NCBI RefSeq assembly: GCF_007483685.1
Contig: NZ_VMKN01000001.1
Location: 766,599-830,598, forward strand
Length of the DNA: 64,000 nucleotides
Direction: 5' to 3'
From: Litoribacter populi
Lineage (GTDB): Bacteria; Bacteroidota; Bacteroidia; Cytophagales; Cyclobacteriaceae
The position numbers were made by a program, and so were the translations under genes. Under the pieces are notes generated by a model. The model worked only from the letters and a program-made list of their open reading frames with translations. It was not told the DNA's origin and searched no databases. Below, piece by piece: positions 24,343 through 32,834 of the stretch; the first letter of the stretch is position 1, and the number at the start of each line of letters is the position of its first letter.

Positions 24343-25302
24343 CTAAACAGTTAATGCTACGTCTGGCTTGGTTAAAGTTTTTTCAAAATAGTTAATGGTC
24401 TTCTTCAAACCATCGGCCAATTTGACTTTGGGCTCCCAACCAAGTTCTCTTTTGGCCATATCGATTTGTGGCTTGCGCTGCATAGGGTCATCTTGAGGGA
24501 GTGGAAGGAATACCAGTTTACTGCTGCTACCGGTCAAGTCAATGATCATTTCGGCCAGTTCCAGCATGGTGAACTCACATGGATTCCCAATATTAACCGG
24601 TCCCTGAAAATCATCTCGCGAATTCATCATCCTATACATACCGTCAATCAAGTCATCTACATAGCAAAAGCTTCTAGTCTGCTGTCCTGTGCCGAATATG
24701 GTTATATCCTTGCCTCTTAAAGCTTGCACAATGAAATTACTGACCACTCGGCCATCATTGGGATGCATCCTGGGGCCATAAGTGTTGAAAATCCGCATGA
24801 CCTTGATGGCTACTTGATGTTGCCTGTGATAGTCGAAAAATAAGGTTTCTGCACATCTTTTACCCTCATCATAGCAAGCCCGTATCCCAGTAGTATTCAC
24901 ACAACCCCGGTAGGTTTCAGGCTGCGGGTGAATTTCAGGGTCTCCATATATTTCAGAGGTGCTTGCTTGAAGGATTTTAACTTTGAGCCTTTTGGCCAAT
25001 CCTAACATATTTATGCTGCCCATTACGCTTGTTTTGATGGTCTGAACAGGATCAAACTGATAATGAATTGGGCTGGCTGGACAAGCTAGGTTGTAGATTT
25101 CATCTACTTCCACGTAAAGAGGGAAGGTGATGTCATGCCTATGGAACTCAAAGTTATCCTTTTGCAATAGGTGTTGAATGTTTGATTTTCTGCCTGTGAA
25201 GAGGTTATCCACGCATAAAACCTCATTTCCTTCGGCAAGTAATTTTTCGCAAAGGTGAGAGCCCAAAAATCCGGAACCACCGGTAACAAGAATCCTTTTC
25301 AT
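24343..25302 (-). CDS. UDP-glucuronate decarboxylase (UDP-xylose synthase), intact copy
   Basis: A 319-residue extended short-chain dehydrogenase. The NAD-binding motif is [17 protein letters not shown], the active-site serine lies in [11 protein letters not shown], the YxxxK is in [15 protein letters not shown], and the subtype-specific [20 protein letters not shown] and [18 protein letters not shown] follow. It converts UDP-glucuronate to UDP-xylose in the cytoplasm for cell-surface polysaccharide. It is followed by a probable glycosyltransferase with a 6-base gap. A broken paralogue lies at 18946-22534, so the locus once had two copies. Identification is strong. Confidence 0.92.
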   Translation of the reverse strand: MKRILVTGGSGFLGSHLCEKLLAEGNEVLCVDNLFTGRKSNIQHLLQKDNFEFHRHDITFPLYVEVDEIYNLACPASPIHYQFDPVQTIKTSVMGSINMLGLAKRLKVKILQASTSEIYGDPEIHPQPETYRGCVNTTGIRACYDEGKRCAETLFFDYHRQHQVAIKVMRIFNTYGPRMHPNDGRVVSNFIVQALRGKDITIFGTGQQTRSFCYVDDLIDGMYRMMNSRDDFQGPVNIGNPCEFTMLELAEMIIDLTGSSSKLVFLPLPQDDPMQRKPQIDMAKRELGWEPKVKLADGLKKTINYFEKTLTKPDVALTV

Positions 25303-25472
25303 AAAAAAACAATTTAAAAATAAGCGTTGCTAGAAAAATGACCGGTCCTTTTTCAAAAAATTAGAAAGGAAGGCTGAAGGTCAATTGATTAATTCTGCTT
25401 GGAAGTTACTAAATGCATTTTGAATATCCAAAAATGCAGATGATAATAATTTTAACTTTGTTATTTGAAGGG

Positions 25473-26555
25473 TTACTTCATTTGGATAGTTTTACCATTT
25501 GCAGCAGACTCCCTTGCGGCTGTTAATATTTCCATAACAATGAGATTGTTTTCTAAGCTATATAGACTGAATGGTTGGATACTTCTGTCTTCACGGATGA
25601 CTTTGGCGAAAAAGGTAAAAGGATTTTCATTTTCTTCTTTCAATTTAATGCTTTCTTTCTTTGAACCCTTTCTGATAATCATCTCATCTCGGTTAGGGGT
25701 GATAATTTGACCTTTTTCAGCATAAATTTCCATGTCCTTTCGGTCAATTGGCCAGTTCCAAGATGCCTGGATTATGGCTTGAGAAGATGGGTAGGTCAAA
25801 ATGATGGTGGCCTCGTCTTCGACTTCTTTGTAGATGTCAGGTTTGAAGCTTTGAGTTACTGCAGTAACGGATTCAGGTCTTTCGCCATTCATTAGCATGG
25901 TCATGATATTAGCGCCATAGCAACCGAAGTCCATGAGTGCTCCCCCACCACTTTGCTTCGGATCGGTGAGCCAGTCCAAGAACTCCTTACCTACGCCTAT
26001 CTCTATTGGACCTTTGTGGCCATGGTGGAAAACGGACTTACGGATAGGTCCAAACTGATCTTTATGTTTCTCAAGCCTATTAGCTGTTTCCTGTGTGCTA
26101 GGATACCAAGAGGTCTCGTAGTTGGTCAGCACATGGATATTGTGTTTAACTGCCAAATCTGCCATTTCTTTTGCCTGCTCAATATCTAGAGCCAAAGGCT
26201 TTTCGACCATTACATGGATGCCTCGGGGTGCGGCTGCTTTTACTACCTCCAAGTGGTCGGAAATTGGTCCAAAAGCCAAGACACCTTCAGCGTTGGTATT
26301 TTGCAACAATTCTTCCAGAGAATTATGAAATAGGCTATCATCCAAATTGTATTGATCCTTGAATTGATTTTTCAAGCTTTCGTTTGGTTCATAGATCCCC
26401 GTCAAGACGGTCTCTTCACCCAGATCATTAAATATCCAATGAGAATGGCCATGGGCAAGTCCTGCCACTGCCATCCGAACTGGATTGGCGCTTTGGGAGA
26501 ATGAAAATTGGGTGTTGAGTAACATTAAAAAAGTAAAAAAGAGTTGATATTTCAT
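25473..26555 (-). CDS. Exported Gfo/Idh/MocA family oxidoreductase
   Basis: A 360-residue protein with a Sec signal peptide (MKYQLFFTFLMLLNTQFSFS) ahead of a Gfo/Idh/MocA domain: AVAGLAHGHSHWIFNDLG at the dinucleotide-binding start, HVMVEKPLALDIEQAKEMAD with the EKP motif, and GGGALMDFGCYGANIMTMLM in the substrate domain. Members with signal peptides are frequent in Bacteroidetes and may carry their cofactor tightly bound, as glucose-fructose oxidoreductase does. It stands alone; the neighbour at 26654 is divergent. The substrate is unknown, probably a sugar or glycoside. Confidence 0.88.
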   Translation of the reverse strand: MKYQLFFTFLMLLNTQFSFSQSANPVRMAVAGLAHGHSHWIFNDLGEETVLTGIYEPNESLKNQFKDQYNLDDSLFHNSLEELLQNTNAEGVLAFGPISDHLEVVKAAAPRGIHVMVEKPLALDIEQAKEMADLAVKHNIHVLTNYETSWYPSTQETANRLEKHKDQFGPIRKSVFHHGHKGPIEIGVGKEFLDWLTDPKQSGGGALMDFGCYGANIMTMLMNGERPESVTAVTQSFKPDIYKEVEDEATIILTYPSSQAIIQASWNWPIDRKDMEIYAEKGQIITPNRDEMIIRKGSKKESIKLKEENENPFTFFAKVIREDRSIQPFSLYSLENNLIVMEILTAARESAANGKTIQMK

Positions 26556-26653
26556 GGTTGAATGCTTTTAGATAAAATTAATAAAATTGGTGACAATATA
26601 ATATTCCTTTGAGAAATGCCTCTGTTTTTGCATTTTAGGCCATCAGATTAACC

Positions 26654-28360
26654 ATGTTTTATATGTTTAGAAATTTTACCCTTTCGTTAATTGCACTTTT
26701 TATTACTTTCCAATCCTTAGCAGGAGATATACCAGCTCTTATTTGGCAGCTTCAGGCTGATAAATCTGCTTTGGGCAGAAAATATACTTTGAGAGAGTCA
26801 GAGGAGTACTATGACCGATTTCAACAACTTTACCAAGACTACCAAACAAAGTTGAACAAGGTGGATTTTGAATCCCTTTCCTCCAGCCAGCAGGTGGATT
26901 ATATTTTGTTAAAAAACCAATTGGACAAGGAACTGTATCAATTGGGTTTAGAAAAGGGGGACTTTGATAAGGTGAAAGGGTTTGGGGAATTTGCAGAGCC
27001 CTTAAGAATATTCATTAAAGATAGAAGAAGAGGCAATCGGCCCGACCCACAAGAAGTAGCTAAGACTTTTCAGGAATTAAGCGGAGAGGTGAAAATTCAA
27101 ATGGAGAGGCTAACTGATTCTGATGAAAAAATGGAAAGGTGGCAGCTTGCTGAGAAAGCCTCCAGAATGGTAGAGGAGTTGCAAAAAAATCTGGAGGAGG
27201 CCTATGGTTTTTATGATGGTTATGATGCGGAATTTAGCTGGTGGGTGGCAAAACCGTATGGAAAACTGAAGGAAAGCCTGAAGGATTATAGTGAATTTAT
27301 AAAAGACTATTACAGCACCAGCTCGGTAAAAGATGACGGAAGTGGCATCAGTGGCCGGCCAATCGGAAGGGACGCTATTATGGAGAGTTTGAAGCATGAG
27401 TTTATTCCGTATACACCGGAAGAACTTGTGGAAATTGCTGAGAAAGAATTTGCATGGAGCGAGGAGCAGATGCTAAAAGCCTCCGAAGAACTTGGTTTTG
27501 GCAATGACTGGAAAGCCGCCTTGGAGCATGTCAAAGGAACGTATTTTCCAATAGGGGAGTGGCCAGAAGAAATCAATAGGATGGCAGAGGAAGCGGTGGA
27601 GTTTATCGAAGGGAAAAACCTGATCACCGTGCCGGAGTTGGCTAAGGAGACTTGGAGGATGCGGATGATGAGTCCGGCAGAGCAGCGGTTTGCGCCCTTT
27701 TTCCTTGGCGGTGAGGTGATTCAGATTGCTTACCCAACTGATGAGATGACTCATGAGGAGAAAATGATGAGCCTCAGAGGCAACAATCCCCATTTTTCAA
27801 GAGCTGTGGTTCATCACGAGCTCATTCCTGGGCATCACCTTCAGCAGTTTATGAATCAACGCTTCCAAACCCATAGAAGGATGTTTTACACGCCATTTTG
27901 GACGGAAGGCTGGGCCCTGTACTGGGAGTTTAATCTTTGGGACAAGGACTTTCCTAGAAATGCCGAGGACAGGGTGGGGATGATGTTTTGGAGAATGCAT
28001 CGCAGCGCCCGTATCATTTTCTCCCTTAATTATCACATGGAAAAAATGACTCCACAGGAAAGCATTGACTTCTTGGTAGATAGGGTGGGCCATGAGCGAG
28101 CCAATGCCGAGGCGGAGGTAAGAAGGTCCTTTGAGGGACGATATGGGCCTCTGTATCAAATTGCCTATATGACCGGCGGTTTGCAGTTTTACCACCTTAA
28201 AAAGGAATTGGTGGACAGCGGAAAAATGGAGGAGAAGGAGTTTCATGACCGCATAATGCAGGAAAACAGCATTCCTGTGGCCTTGGTGAGGGCGATACTA
28301 ATAGATCAAGATCTGGACAGGGATTTTGGGAATGACTGGAAATTCTACGATAAAGAGTAA
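26654..28360 (+). CDS. DUF885 family putative metallopeptidase
   Basis: A 568-residue secreted protein; the signal peptide is near residues 1-24 (FRNFTLSLIALFITFQSLAG). The DUF885 domain fills the rest and is mostly helical. The zinc-site-like motif is VVHHELIPGHHLQQFMNQR at about residues 388-406, with a downstream Glu region TPFWTEGWALYWEF. This family is related to M32/M3-like carboxypeptidases, and its substrates are mostly unknown. A second ATG at 26663 would also serve as start. It is monocistronic, ending in a terminator at 28513-28548. Confidence 0.85.
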   Translation: MFYMFRNFTLSLIALFITFQSLAGDIPALIWQLQADKSALGRKYTLRESEEYYDRFQQLYQDYQTKLNKVDFESLSSSQQVDYILLKNQLDKELYQLGLEKGDFDKVKGFGEFAEPLRIFIKDRRRGNRPDPQEVAKTFQELSGEVKIQMERLTDSDEKMERWQLAEKASRMVEELQKNLEEAYGFYDGYDAEFSWWVAKPYGKLKESLKDYSEFIKDYYSTSSVKDDGSGISGRPIGRDAIMESLKHEFIPYTPEELVEIAEKEFAWSEEQMLKASEELGFGNDWKAALEHVKGTYFPIGEWPEEINRMAEEAVEFIEGKNLITVPELAKETWRMRMMSPAEQRFAPFFLGGEVIQIAYPTDEMTHEEKMMSLRGNNPHFSRAVVHHELIPGHHLQQFMNQRFQTHRRMFYTPFWTEGWALYWEFNLWDKDFPRNAEDRVGMMFWRMHRSARIIFSLNYHMEKMTPQESIDFLVDRVGHERANAEAEVRRSFEGRYGPLYQIAYMTGGLQFYHLKKELVDSGKMEEKEFHDRIMQENSIPVALVRAILIDQDLDRDFGNDWKFYDKE

Positions 28361-28419
28361 AACAGATATGAATATCCGTAATGATGCCTATAGCCAATTT
28401 TCTTTTGATTATTGGGCCG

Positions 28420-28446
28420 GAAGTCAGAAGACCGAAGACCGAGTCA
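28420..28446. repeat. Short GAAGACC-type tandem repeat
   Basis: GAAGTCAGAAGACCGAAGAC, then CGAGTCAC: degenerate 7-8 base units like those in other intergenic spaces of this window. It lies between the DUF885 stop and its terminator. Confidence 0.55.
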
Positions 28447-28512
28447 CACGGCCAATCTAGTTTTAGAATTTAGCCTGTAAACTGGTGCAATTGCGTATAT
28501 ACATAAAATCAG

Positions 28513-28548
28513 AAAAGTGCTATCAATTTAATTGAAAGCGCTTTTTTT
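28513..28548 (+). terminator. Terminator of the DUF885 gene
   Basis: AAAAGTGCT and AGCGCTTTT form a 9-bp outer stem; TCAATT and AATTGA extend it inwards past one A-A mismatch. A run of T follows within the right arm and beyond. Confidence 0.75.
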
Positions 28549-28595
28549 AATACTTCAAGGGAATGTTCGGTCTTCAATCTCCCGTCTTTTGTTAA

Positions 28596-29231
28596 TTAAT
28601 TTATCAATATAGTAACCAGCTCCCGAAAGTCCCTGATTTTATGGCTTGCCGGATGACTTTGATATTGATCGTGTTTGTCATATAAGACTGTTTCTACTCC
28701 TATTTCGTTTCCTGCGGTAATCTCTGATTCAGGATCATCGCCGATTACCATGACATCTTTAGGTTCAAAGTTTCCGTCTTTGATTATTTGTAGGAAGATA
28801 TCTTTTTTTGTCTGTTGGGTTTGCATGGGGTCGATAATGTGGCAGGCTTGGAAGTCTTTTTCCAGTTCCATACGGTCTATTTTGCTTTTCTGCATTTTAT
28901 AAAACCCGGTGGTTACCAGAAATCGATGCCCGGGCATTTCAAGGATAGCCGGATAATCTTCATGAAGGGAGATATGGTCGTCGTAGGTTGTCTCTTGAAG
29001 TATTTCCTCCCCTTTTTGAGTCAAGGCTGGCCCAAAGTCATATTTCTGGGCGAGATTCTGGAAAGGGATCCGCATGATGTCCTTCCTGATATCCTCCATA
29101 TTTGCCTGGTGTTTTTCTTCTTGCCCTATCACTTCCAACACTGGAGCAAAGAGCTTGTCCCCGATAGTCTTTACCGAATAAAGGGTATTGTCGAGGTCAT
29201 AAATCATGGCTTTTTTGAAGTGAAAATCCAT
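28596..29231 (-). CDS. HAD-superfamily hydrolase (pyrimidine 5'-nucleotidase-like)
   Basis: A 211-residue cytoplasmic phosphatase. HAD motif I is AMIYDLDNTLYS near residues 8-19 (nucleophile Asp and DxDxT-type arrangement), motif II is HRFLVTTGFYKMQKSKIDRM with the Thr, motif III Lys is in the helix before MQTQQTKKDIF, and motif IV is VMVIGDDPESEITAGNEIGV. The DLDNTLY opening is typical of pyrimidine 5'-nucleotidase-like members. The substrate is unknown. The gene is alone, divergent from the NTF2-like gene. Confidence 0.88.
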   Translation of the reverse strand: MDFHFKKAMIYDLDNTLYSVKTIGDKLFAPVLEVIGQEEKHQANMEDIRKDIMRIPFQNLAQKYDFGPALTQKGEEILQETTYDDHISLHEDYPAILEMPGHRFLVTTGFYKMQKSKIDRMELEKDFQACHIIDPMQTQQTKKDIFLQIIKDGNFEPKDVMVIGDDPESEITAGNEIGVETVLYDKHDQYQSHPASHKIRDFRELVTILIN

Positions 29232-29309
29232 ATAGTATTCGAGGGGTTAATATCAATGATAGGTGCTTATAATCCTTTAAATTACGAAAAATGCATGGAA
29301 AAATCCTCG

Positions 29310-29317
29310 TACCTTTG
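29310..29317 (+). promoter_or_regulatory. TAnnTTTG -7 box upstream of the NTF2-like gene
   Basis: TACCTTTG, matching the Bacteroidetes -7 consensus, 37 bases before the start codon at 29355. No clear -33 box was seen. Confidence 0.5.
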
Positions 29318-29354
29318 TAATTCATTTATACTCAACCTTTAACCACTAAAAATC

Positions 29355-29741
29355 ATGGAAACTATTCACAATGTGCAGCAGCAAAATAAGGCGCTGGTAG
29401 AAAAATTTGACGATGCATTTGCTCGGGGGGATCATAAGACTATCCTGGGAATGATGAGCGAAGATGTGGAATGGAAAATGCTGGGTGAGTTTCACCTAAA
29501 AGGGAAAAATGACATTGCCGAAATGTTCAAGTCAATGGAAGATATGGGGTTGCCAGAAATCTGGCCAGGCACCAAAGTAGCTGAAGAGGATAGGATTGTC
29601 TCGGAAGGGGTGATGAAGGGCTTGGATAAGGAAGGAAAAATCTTCCGAGCTGCCTATGTTGACAGCTACTTGATCCAAAATGGTAGGATCATTGAACTTA
29701 CCTCCTATGTGGTGACACTGAAGGAAAATGTGAACGAATAG
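29355..29741 (+). CDS. NTF2-like (SnoaL-type) protein
   Basis: A 128-residue cytoplasmic protein of the nuclear transport factor 2-like fold. The first helix ALVEKFDDAFARGDHKTILG leads into the strand MMSEDVEWKMLGEFHLKGKN, then DIAEMFKSMEDMG, and the sheet ends with YVDSYLIQNGRIIELTSYV. SnoaL-like members include isomerases, dehydratases and many non-enzymatic stress proteins. No diagnostic active site is visible. It has its own TACCTTTG promoter box. Function is unknown. Confidence 0.85.
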   Translation: METIHNVQQQNKALVEKFDDAFARGDHKTILGMMSEDVEWKMLGEFHLKGKNDIAEMFKSMEDMGLPEIWPGTKVAEEDRIVSEGVMKGLDKEGKIFRAAYVDSYLIQNGRIIELTSYVVTLKENVNE

Positions 29742-29750
29742 GTACCAATG

Positions 29751-29776
29751 AAGTTAGTAGTACGAGGTACGAAGTA
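29751..29776. repeat. AAGTACGAAGT-type short repeat
   Basis: AAGTTAGTAGTACGAGG then TACGAAGT, 10 bases after the NTF2-like stop. Same family as the repeats in the tRNA spacers at 16881 and 17263, 12 kb away. Confidence 0.65.
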
Positions 29777-29907
29777 AAATGGAAGAATGAAGCAGTGGTC
29801 CCCTGCGGTGTAGTTTGTGCTTGATACATGGTAATTGGTGCCCATTTAAACTATATGCCACCCCAAAGGTTAAAATAGTAATTGATAACCTAAATCCCCA
29901 ACCCAAA

Positions 29908-30279
29908 ATGATTGAGCAAATTCCCTCCCCTAATGAAAACACATTGATGTTTAAAGTAGGAGACAAAATCTCCCAAACCGAAATGCAGCAAATGTATACC
30001 CTGATCAAGGCGAGGGTAGATGAAGGACATGCTGTGAATATCTATATAGAAATGGAGAAATTCCCAACTATGACAATGGGAGCAATATGGGAAGAGGTCA
30101 AGCAGCTTGTTCCCGATTTTAAAGTTTTGCTTCAAAAGATCGATAAAATTGCTTTGGTCACAGATAAGGATTGGGTGCAAAAAATATCGGATGGGATTTA
30201 CTCTATCATTGGTAACATCAATTTTCAGTCTTTTTCCACAACTGAAAAAGCTAAGGCCAAAGGCTGGATAGGGATTTAA
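29908..30279 (+). CDS. SpoIIAA-like / STAS-SEC14 domain protein
   Basis: A 123-residue protein. The fold pattern matches the SpoIIAA-like family: NTLMFKVGDKISQTEMQQM, then VNIYIEMEKFPTMTMGAIWE, then KIALVTDKDWVQKISDGIY and a C-terminal helix-turn (STTEKAKAKGWI). The start at 29908 (MIEQIPS) is preferred to the in-frame start at 29815, whose extension looks non-coding. These small proteins are widespread and of unknown role, perhaps lipid- or membrane-related. It has no clear operon partner. Confidence 0.75.
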   Translation: MIEQIPSPNENTLMFKVGDKISQTEMQQMYTLIKARVDEGHAVNIYIEMEKFPTMTMGAIWEEVKQLVPDFKVLLQKIDKIALVTDKDWVQKISDGIYSIIGNINFQSFSTTEKAKAKGWIGI

Positions 30280-30355
30280 TACAGAAAATTTCTTTCCAGC
30301 TGTGGCATTTTTTCCTTTCAGGACGTCCTGAGATTAGAACGGATGAAAATACGGA

Positions 30356-31111
30356 ATGAAAAGAGTTTTATTTTTAGTGATTTTGCTGTGGCTGCTAAAT
30401 TTGCCGATTGCGCTGGGACAGGATGAGTGGGCTGGACGTTGGTTGTTGTTTTCTGAACTGAGCCCAACATCCCGTACAAATGCTTACAAAAAACTTCCAC
30501 AGGCTCAAAATGCGAGCAGTTGGGAATGGCGCAACAGGTTTGGTAAAATGGTGACTCCAAACTGGGCTTTGGGTGTTTCTGCCGGCGTGCGGACCTATAA
30601 TACAACTGAGCAAGTCAGCGTGGAAAACAATAATTTTCGTTCAGATTATATGGCCGAGGTTAGCAATACGCTTTGGCAAGGGGGCATCTTTGCAACCAGA
30701 TTTTTTCAACTGACATCTAGGCTTGACCTTCAGGTCACACCTTATGCCACATATGAGCAGGGCCGTGGAAGTTATGAGGTAGAACTTATTGATTTCAACT
30801 GCCCTGTATGTTTTGCCCCGGGAGCCAATTTTAGACTCATACAGGATAATAAAATACTGGATCGGGAGGTGCGTGAAAGAAATTTCTATGCAGGCCTAGA
30901 CCTTGGATTGTCTTATGCCTTGAACTCAAGTTTGGCGCTTCAGGGTAGTGTGAATATGTTTCAATATGAAACCCACCGATCATTTTTTCCTCCAGGAATG
31001 CTTCTTAATCCGGAACGTTCCTCTTATCGTCCTGTTCATCAGCAAGGAGACGGGTTTTCATCTGTTTTCACCAGGCCAATTATGCATTTTGGTCTCAAAG
31101 TTCTTCTCTAA
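30356..31111 (+). CDS. Predicted outer-membrane beta-barrel protein
   Basis: A 251-residue exported protein: signal peptide MKRVLFLVILLWLLNLPIALG, then alternating amphipathic strands rich in aromatic residues at their ends (WALGVSAGVRTYN; RLDLQVTPYATYEQG; NFYAGLDLGLSYALNSSLAL) and a C-terminal strand IMHFGLKVLL. This is the usual look of a small outer-membrane barrel. No specific family was recognised. Two close Cys (NCPVC) lie in an extracellular or periplasmic loop near residue 150. Its 3' end overlaps the convergent M20 gene by 17 bases. Confidence 0.65.
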   Translation: MKRVLFLVILLWLLNLPIALGQDEWAGRWLLFSELSPTSRTNAYKKLPQAQNASSWEWRNRFGKMVTPNWALGVSAGVRTYNTTEQVSVENNNFRSDYMAEVSNTLWQGGIFATRFFQLTSRLDLQVTPYATYEQGRGSYEVELIDFNCPVCFAPGANFRLIQDNKILDREVRERNFYAGLDLGLSYALNSSLALQGSVNMFQYETHRSFFPPGMLLNPERSSYRPVHQQGDGFSSVFTRPIMHFGLKVLL

Positions 31112-32627
31112 GTGGTTGGGTCAATATGGATAGCATGGTTTTAATTCCCTCAATATAATTCCTCAACTTGATATTCTCATTCGGGCTGTGTTGATTGTTG
31201 TCAGGGTTGACGGTTGGCACGATCACCGCCGGTATTTCTAATGCATCAATAAATGGGCTTATGGGGATGGAGCCTCCACCCATTCGGATCAAGATAGGGT
31301 CTTTACCAAATGCACTTTGAAAAGCTTTCTCCAACCAAATGCCTGGTTCTGAATCGAAGGGTGTCCTGAAAGCCTGATAGGATATCTCACCTTCCCATTT
31401 TACGATTCTTGGGTATTGCTTTCGCTCCTCGTCGGTTGGGTCTTCTTCCACCAATTGAAAACCCTGGTTTTTGATATGATTTTTCAAGAGAGTAAACAGT
31501 TTTTCAGGGTCACTTTCTGGAACCAAGCGAATATCCAGTTCCACCCTTGCCTCTGAGGGGATGATGGTGCGTGCCTCTTGTCCCACCCAACCGGAAGAAA
31601 GCCCCCGGATATTAAGTGAAGGAAACTGCAGGGATTCCTGATACGATTCACCTACTTGGTCGGGGGCGGCAATTCCAAGCTTTTCCTTAAGCTTATCCTC
31701 ATCATCAGGCACATTGGCCAGGATTTCCTTTTCCTCTTCCGAAATAATTACCCCATCATAAAACCCCATTATAATTACCCGTCCCTGTTCATCTTTCATG
31801 CTACCGAGCAATTTGGCCATGTGAAGGGCGGGGTTTGGGGCGTAATTCCCGTAATGGCCGCTATGCTGCGGATTTTTAGGTCCATAGGTGGTCAGGGTGA
31901 CCCTGGCGATTCCCCTTGCCCCAAAACTTAAAGTGGGCTCATTGCTTAGGTGGCGTGGGCCATCCATTATAAGCATCATGTCGGCGTTGAGTTTGTCCGA
32001 ATGGTTATTGACCGCCTCAGGGAGGTTTGGGGAACCTATTTCTTCTTCAAAATCAAGAATGACTTTGATGTTATAATTAGGGGAAAGCCTTTCCTTTTCC
32101 ACAGCATCCCAAGCGGTGAGAAACATGGCCAGCGGTCCCTTATCATCAGAGGTGGATCGTCCATAGATTCTCCATTCGGGGTCATATTCATCTTTAAGGC
32201 GTTCCATAGATATTTCCTCCCATTCTCCGAACTCATTTTCTTGCTTCAATATCGGCTTATATGGATCTTCCTGTTTCCACTTCGAAGGGTCCACGGCCTG
32301 CCCATCCACATGGAAATACATCAACACGGTCTTTTCTGCGTCAGGTTGGCTTAATTCAGCCAGCATTAAAGGAAAGCCTTCCGTCTCCAATTCAGATACC
32401 TCCCAGCCTCTCTGTATGAAATTCTCCTTGCACCAGTCCAGGTTTTGTTGCAACTGCTCGGGGTGGTGGGAGTCGTTAGGGATGGAGACTAGGTCTGTGA
32501 GGATTTGGATGCCGTGATGAAAATAATCTTCACTTAGTTGCTGCAAATCAATTTGGGATTGGGCGGCAACTTTATTAGAAAATGGTAAAGTTGATAAAAT
32601 CGCCATAATGAAAAAGCTGTATTTCAT
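31095..32627 (-). CDS. M20 family metallopeptidase, exported
   Basis: A 510-residue protein with a signal peptide (residues 1-22, ending KVAAQ). The dinuclear metal site of M20 dipeptidases is complete: His and Asp in LMYFHVDGQAVDP, the bridging Asp in YGRSTSDDKGPLAMFL, Glu-Glu in VILDFEEEIGSP, a further Asp in MLIMDGPRH, and the last His in NQHSPNENIKLRNY. A dimerisation domain lies between about 230 and 360. It is probably a periplasmic or secreted dipeptidase; the substrate is unknown. It does not belong to the fructan locus that starts on the other strand. Confidence 0.9.
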   Translation of the reverse strand: MKYSFFIMAILSTLPFSNKVAAQSQIDLQQLSEDYFHHGIQILTDLVSIPNDSHHPEQLQQNLDWCKENFIQRGWEVSELETEGFPLMLAELSQPDAEKTVLMYFHVDGQAVDPSKWKQEDPYKPILKQENEFGEWEEISMERLKDEYDPEWRIYGRSTSDDKGPLAMFLTAWDAVEKERLSPNYNIKVILDFEEEIGSPNLPEAVNNHSDKLNADMMLIMDGPRHLSNEPTLSFGARGIARVTLTTYGPKNPQHSGHYGNYAPNPALHMAKLLGSMKDEQGRVIIMGFYDGVIISEEEKEILANVPDDEDKLKEKLGIAAPDQVGESYQESLQFPSLNIRGLSSGWVGQEARTIIPSEARVELDIRLVPESDPEKLFTLLKNHIKNQGFQLVEEDPTDEERKQYPRIVKWEGEISYQAFRTPFDSEPGIWLEKAFQSAFGKDPILIRMGGGSIPISPFIDALEIPAVIVPTVNPDNNQHSPNENIKLRNYIEGIKTMLSILTQPLREEL

Positions 32628-32834
32628 AAGTTAATATGCTAGTGGATGGTGATTTTTTAAATTTAATAAAAGATAATCAAAATTTTCTGTTTAAGAAGGC
32701 CATGATCATAGCTCTTGATGTTTTAGGGTTTCTAATGACCCAATTTTATCAATTTATGAAGGATTTGTAACAGCTGGCCTGAAATTAAGCCGATACATTG
32801 AGTGTTGATTCAATAACCCATAACCAATATCAGC

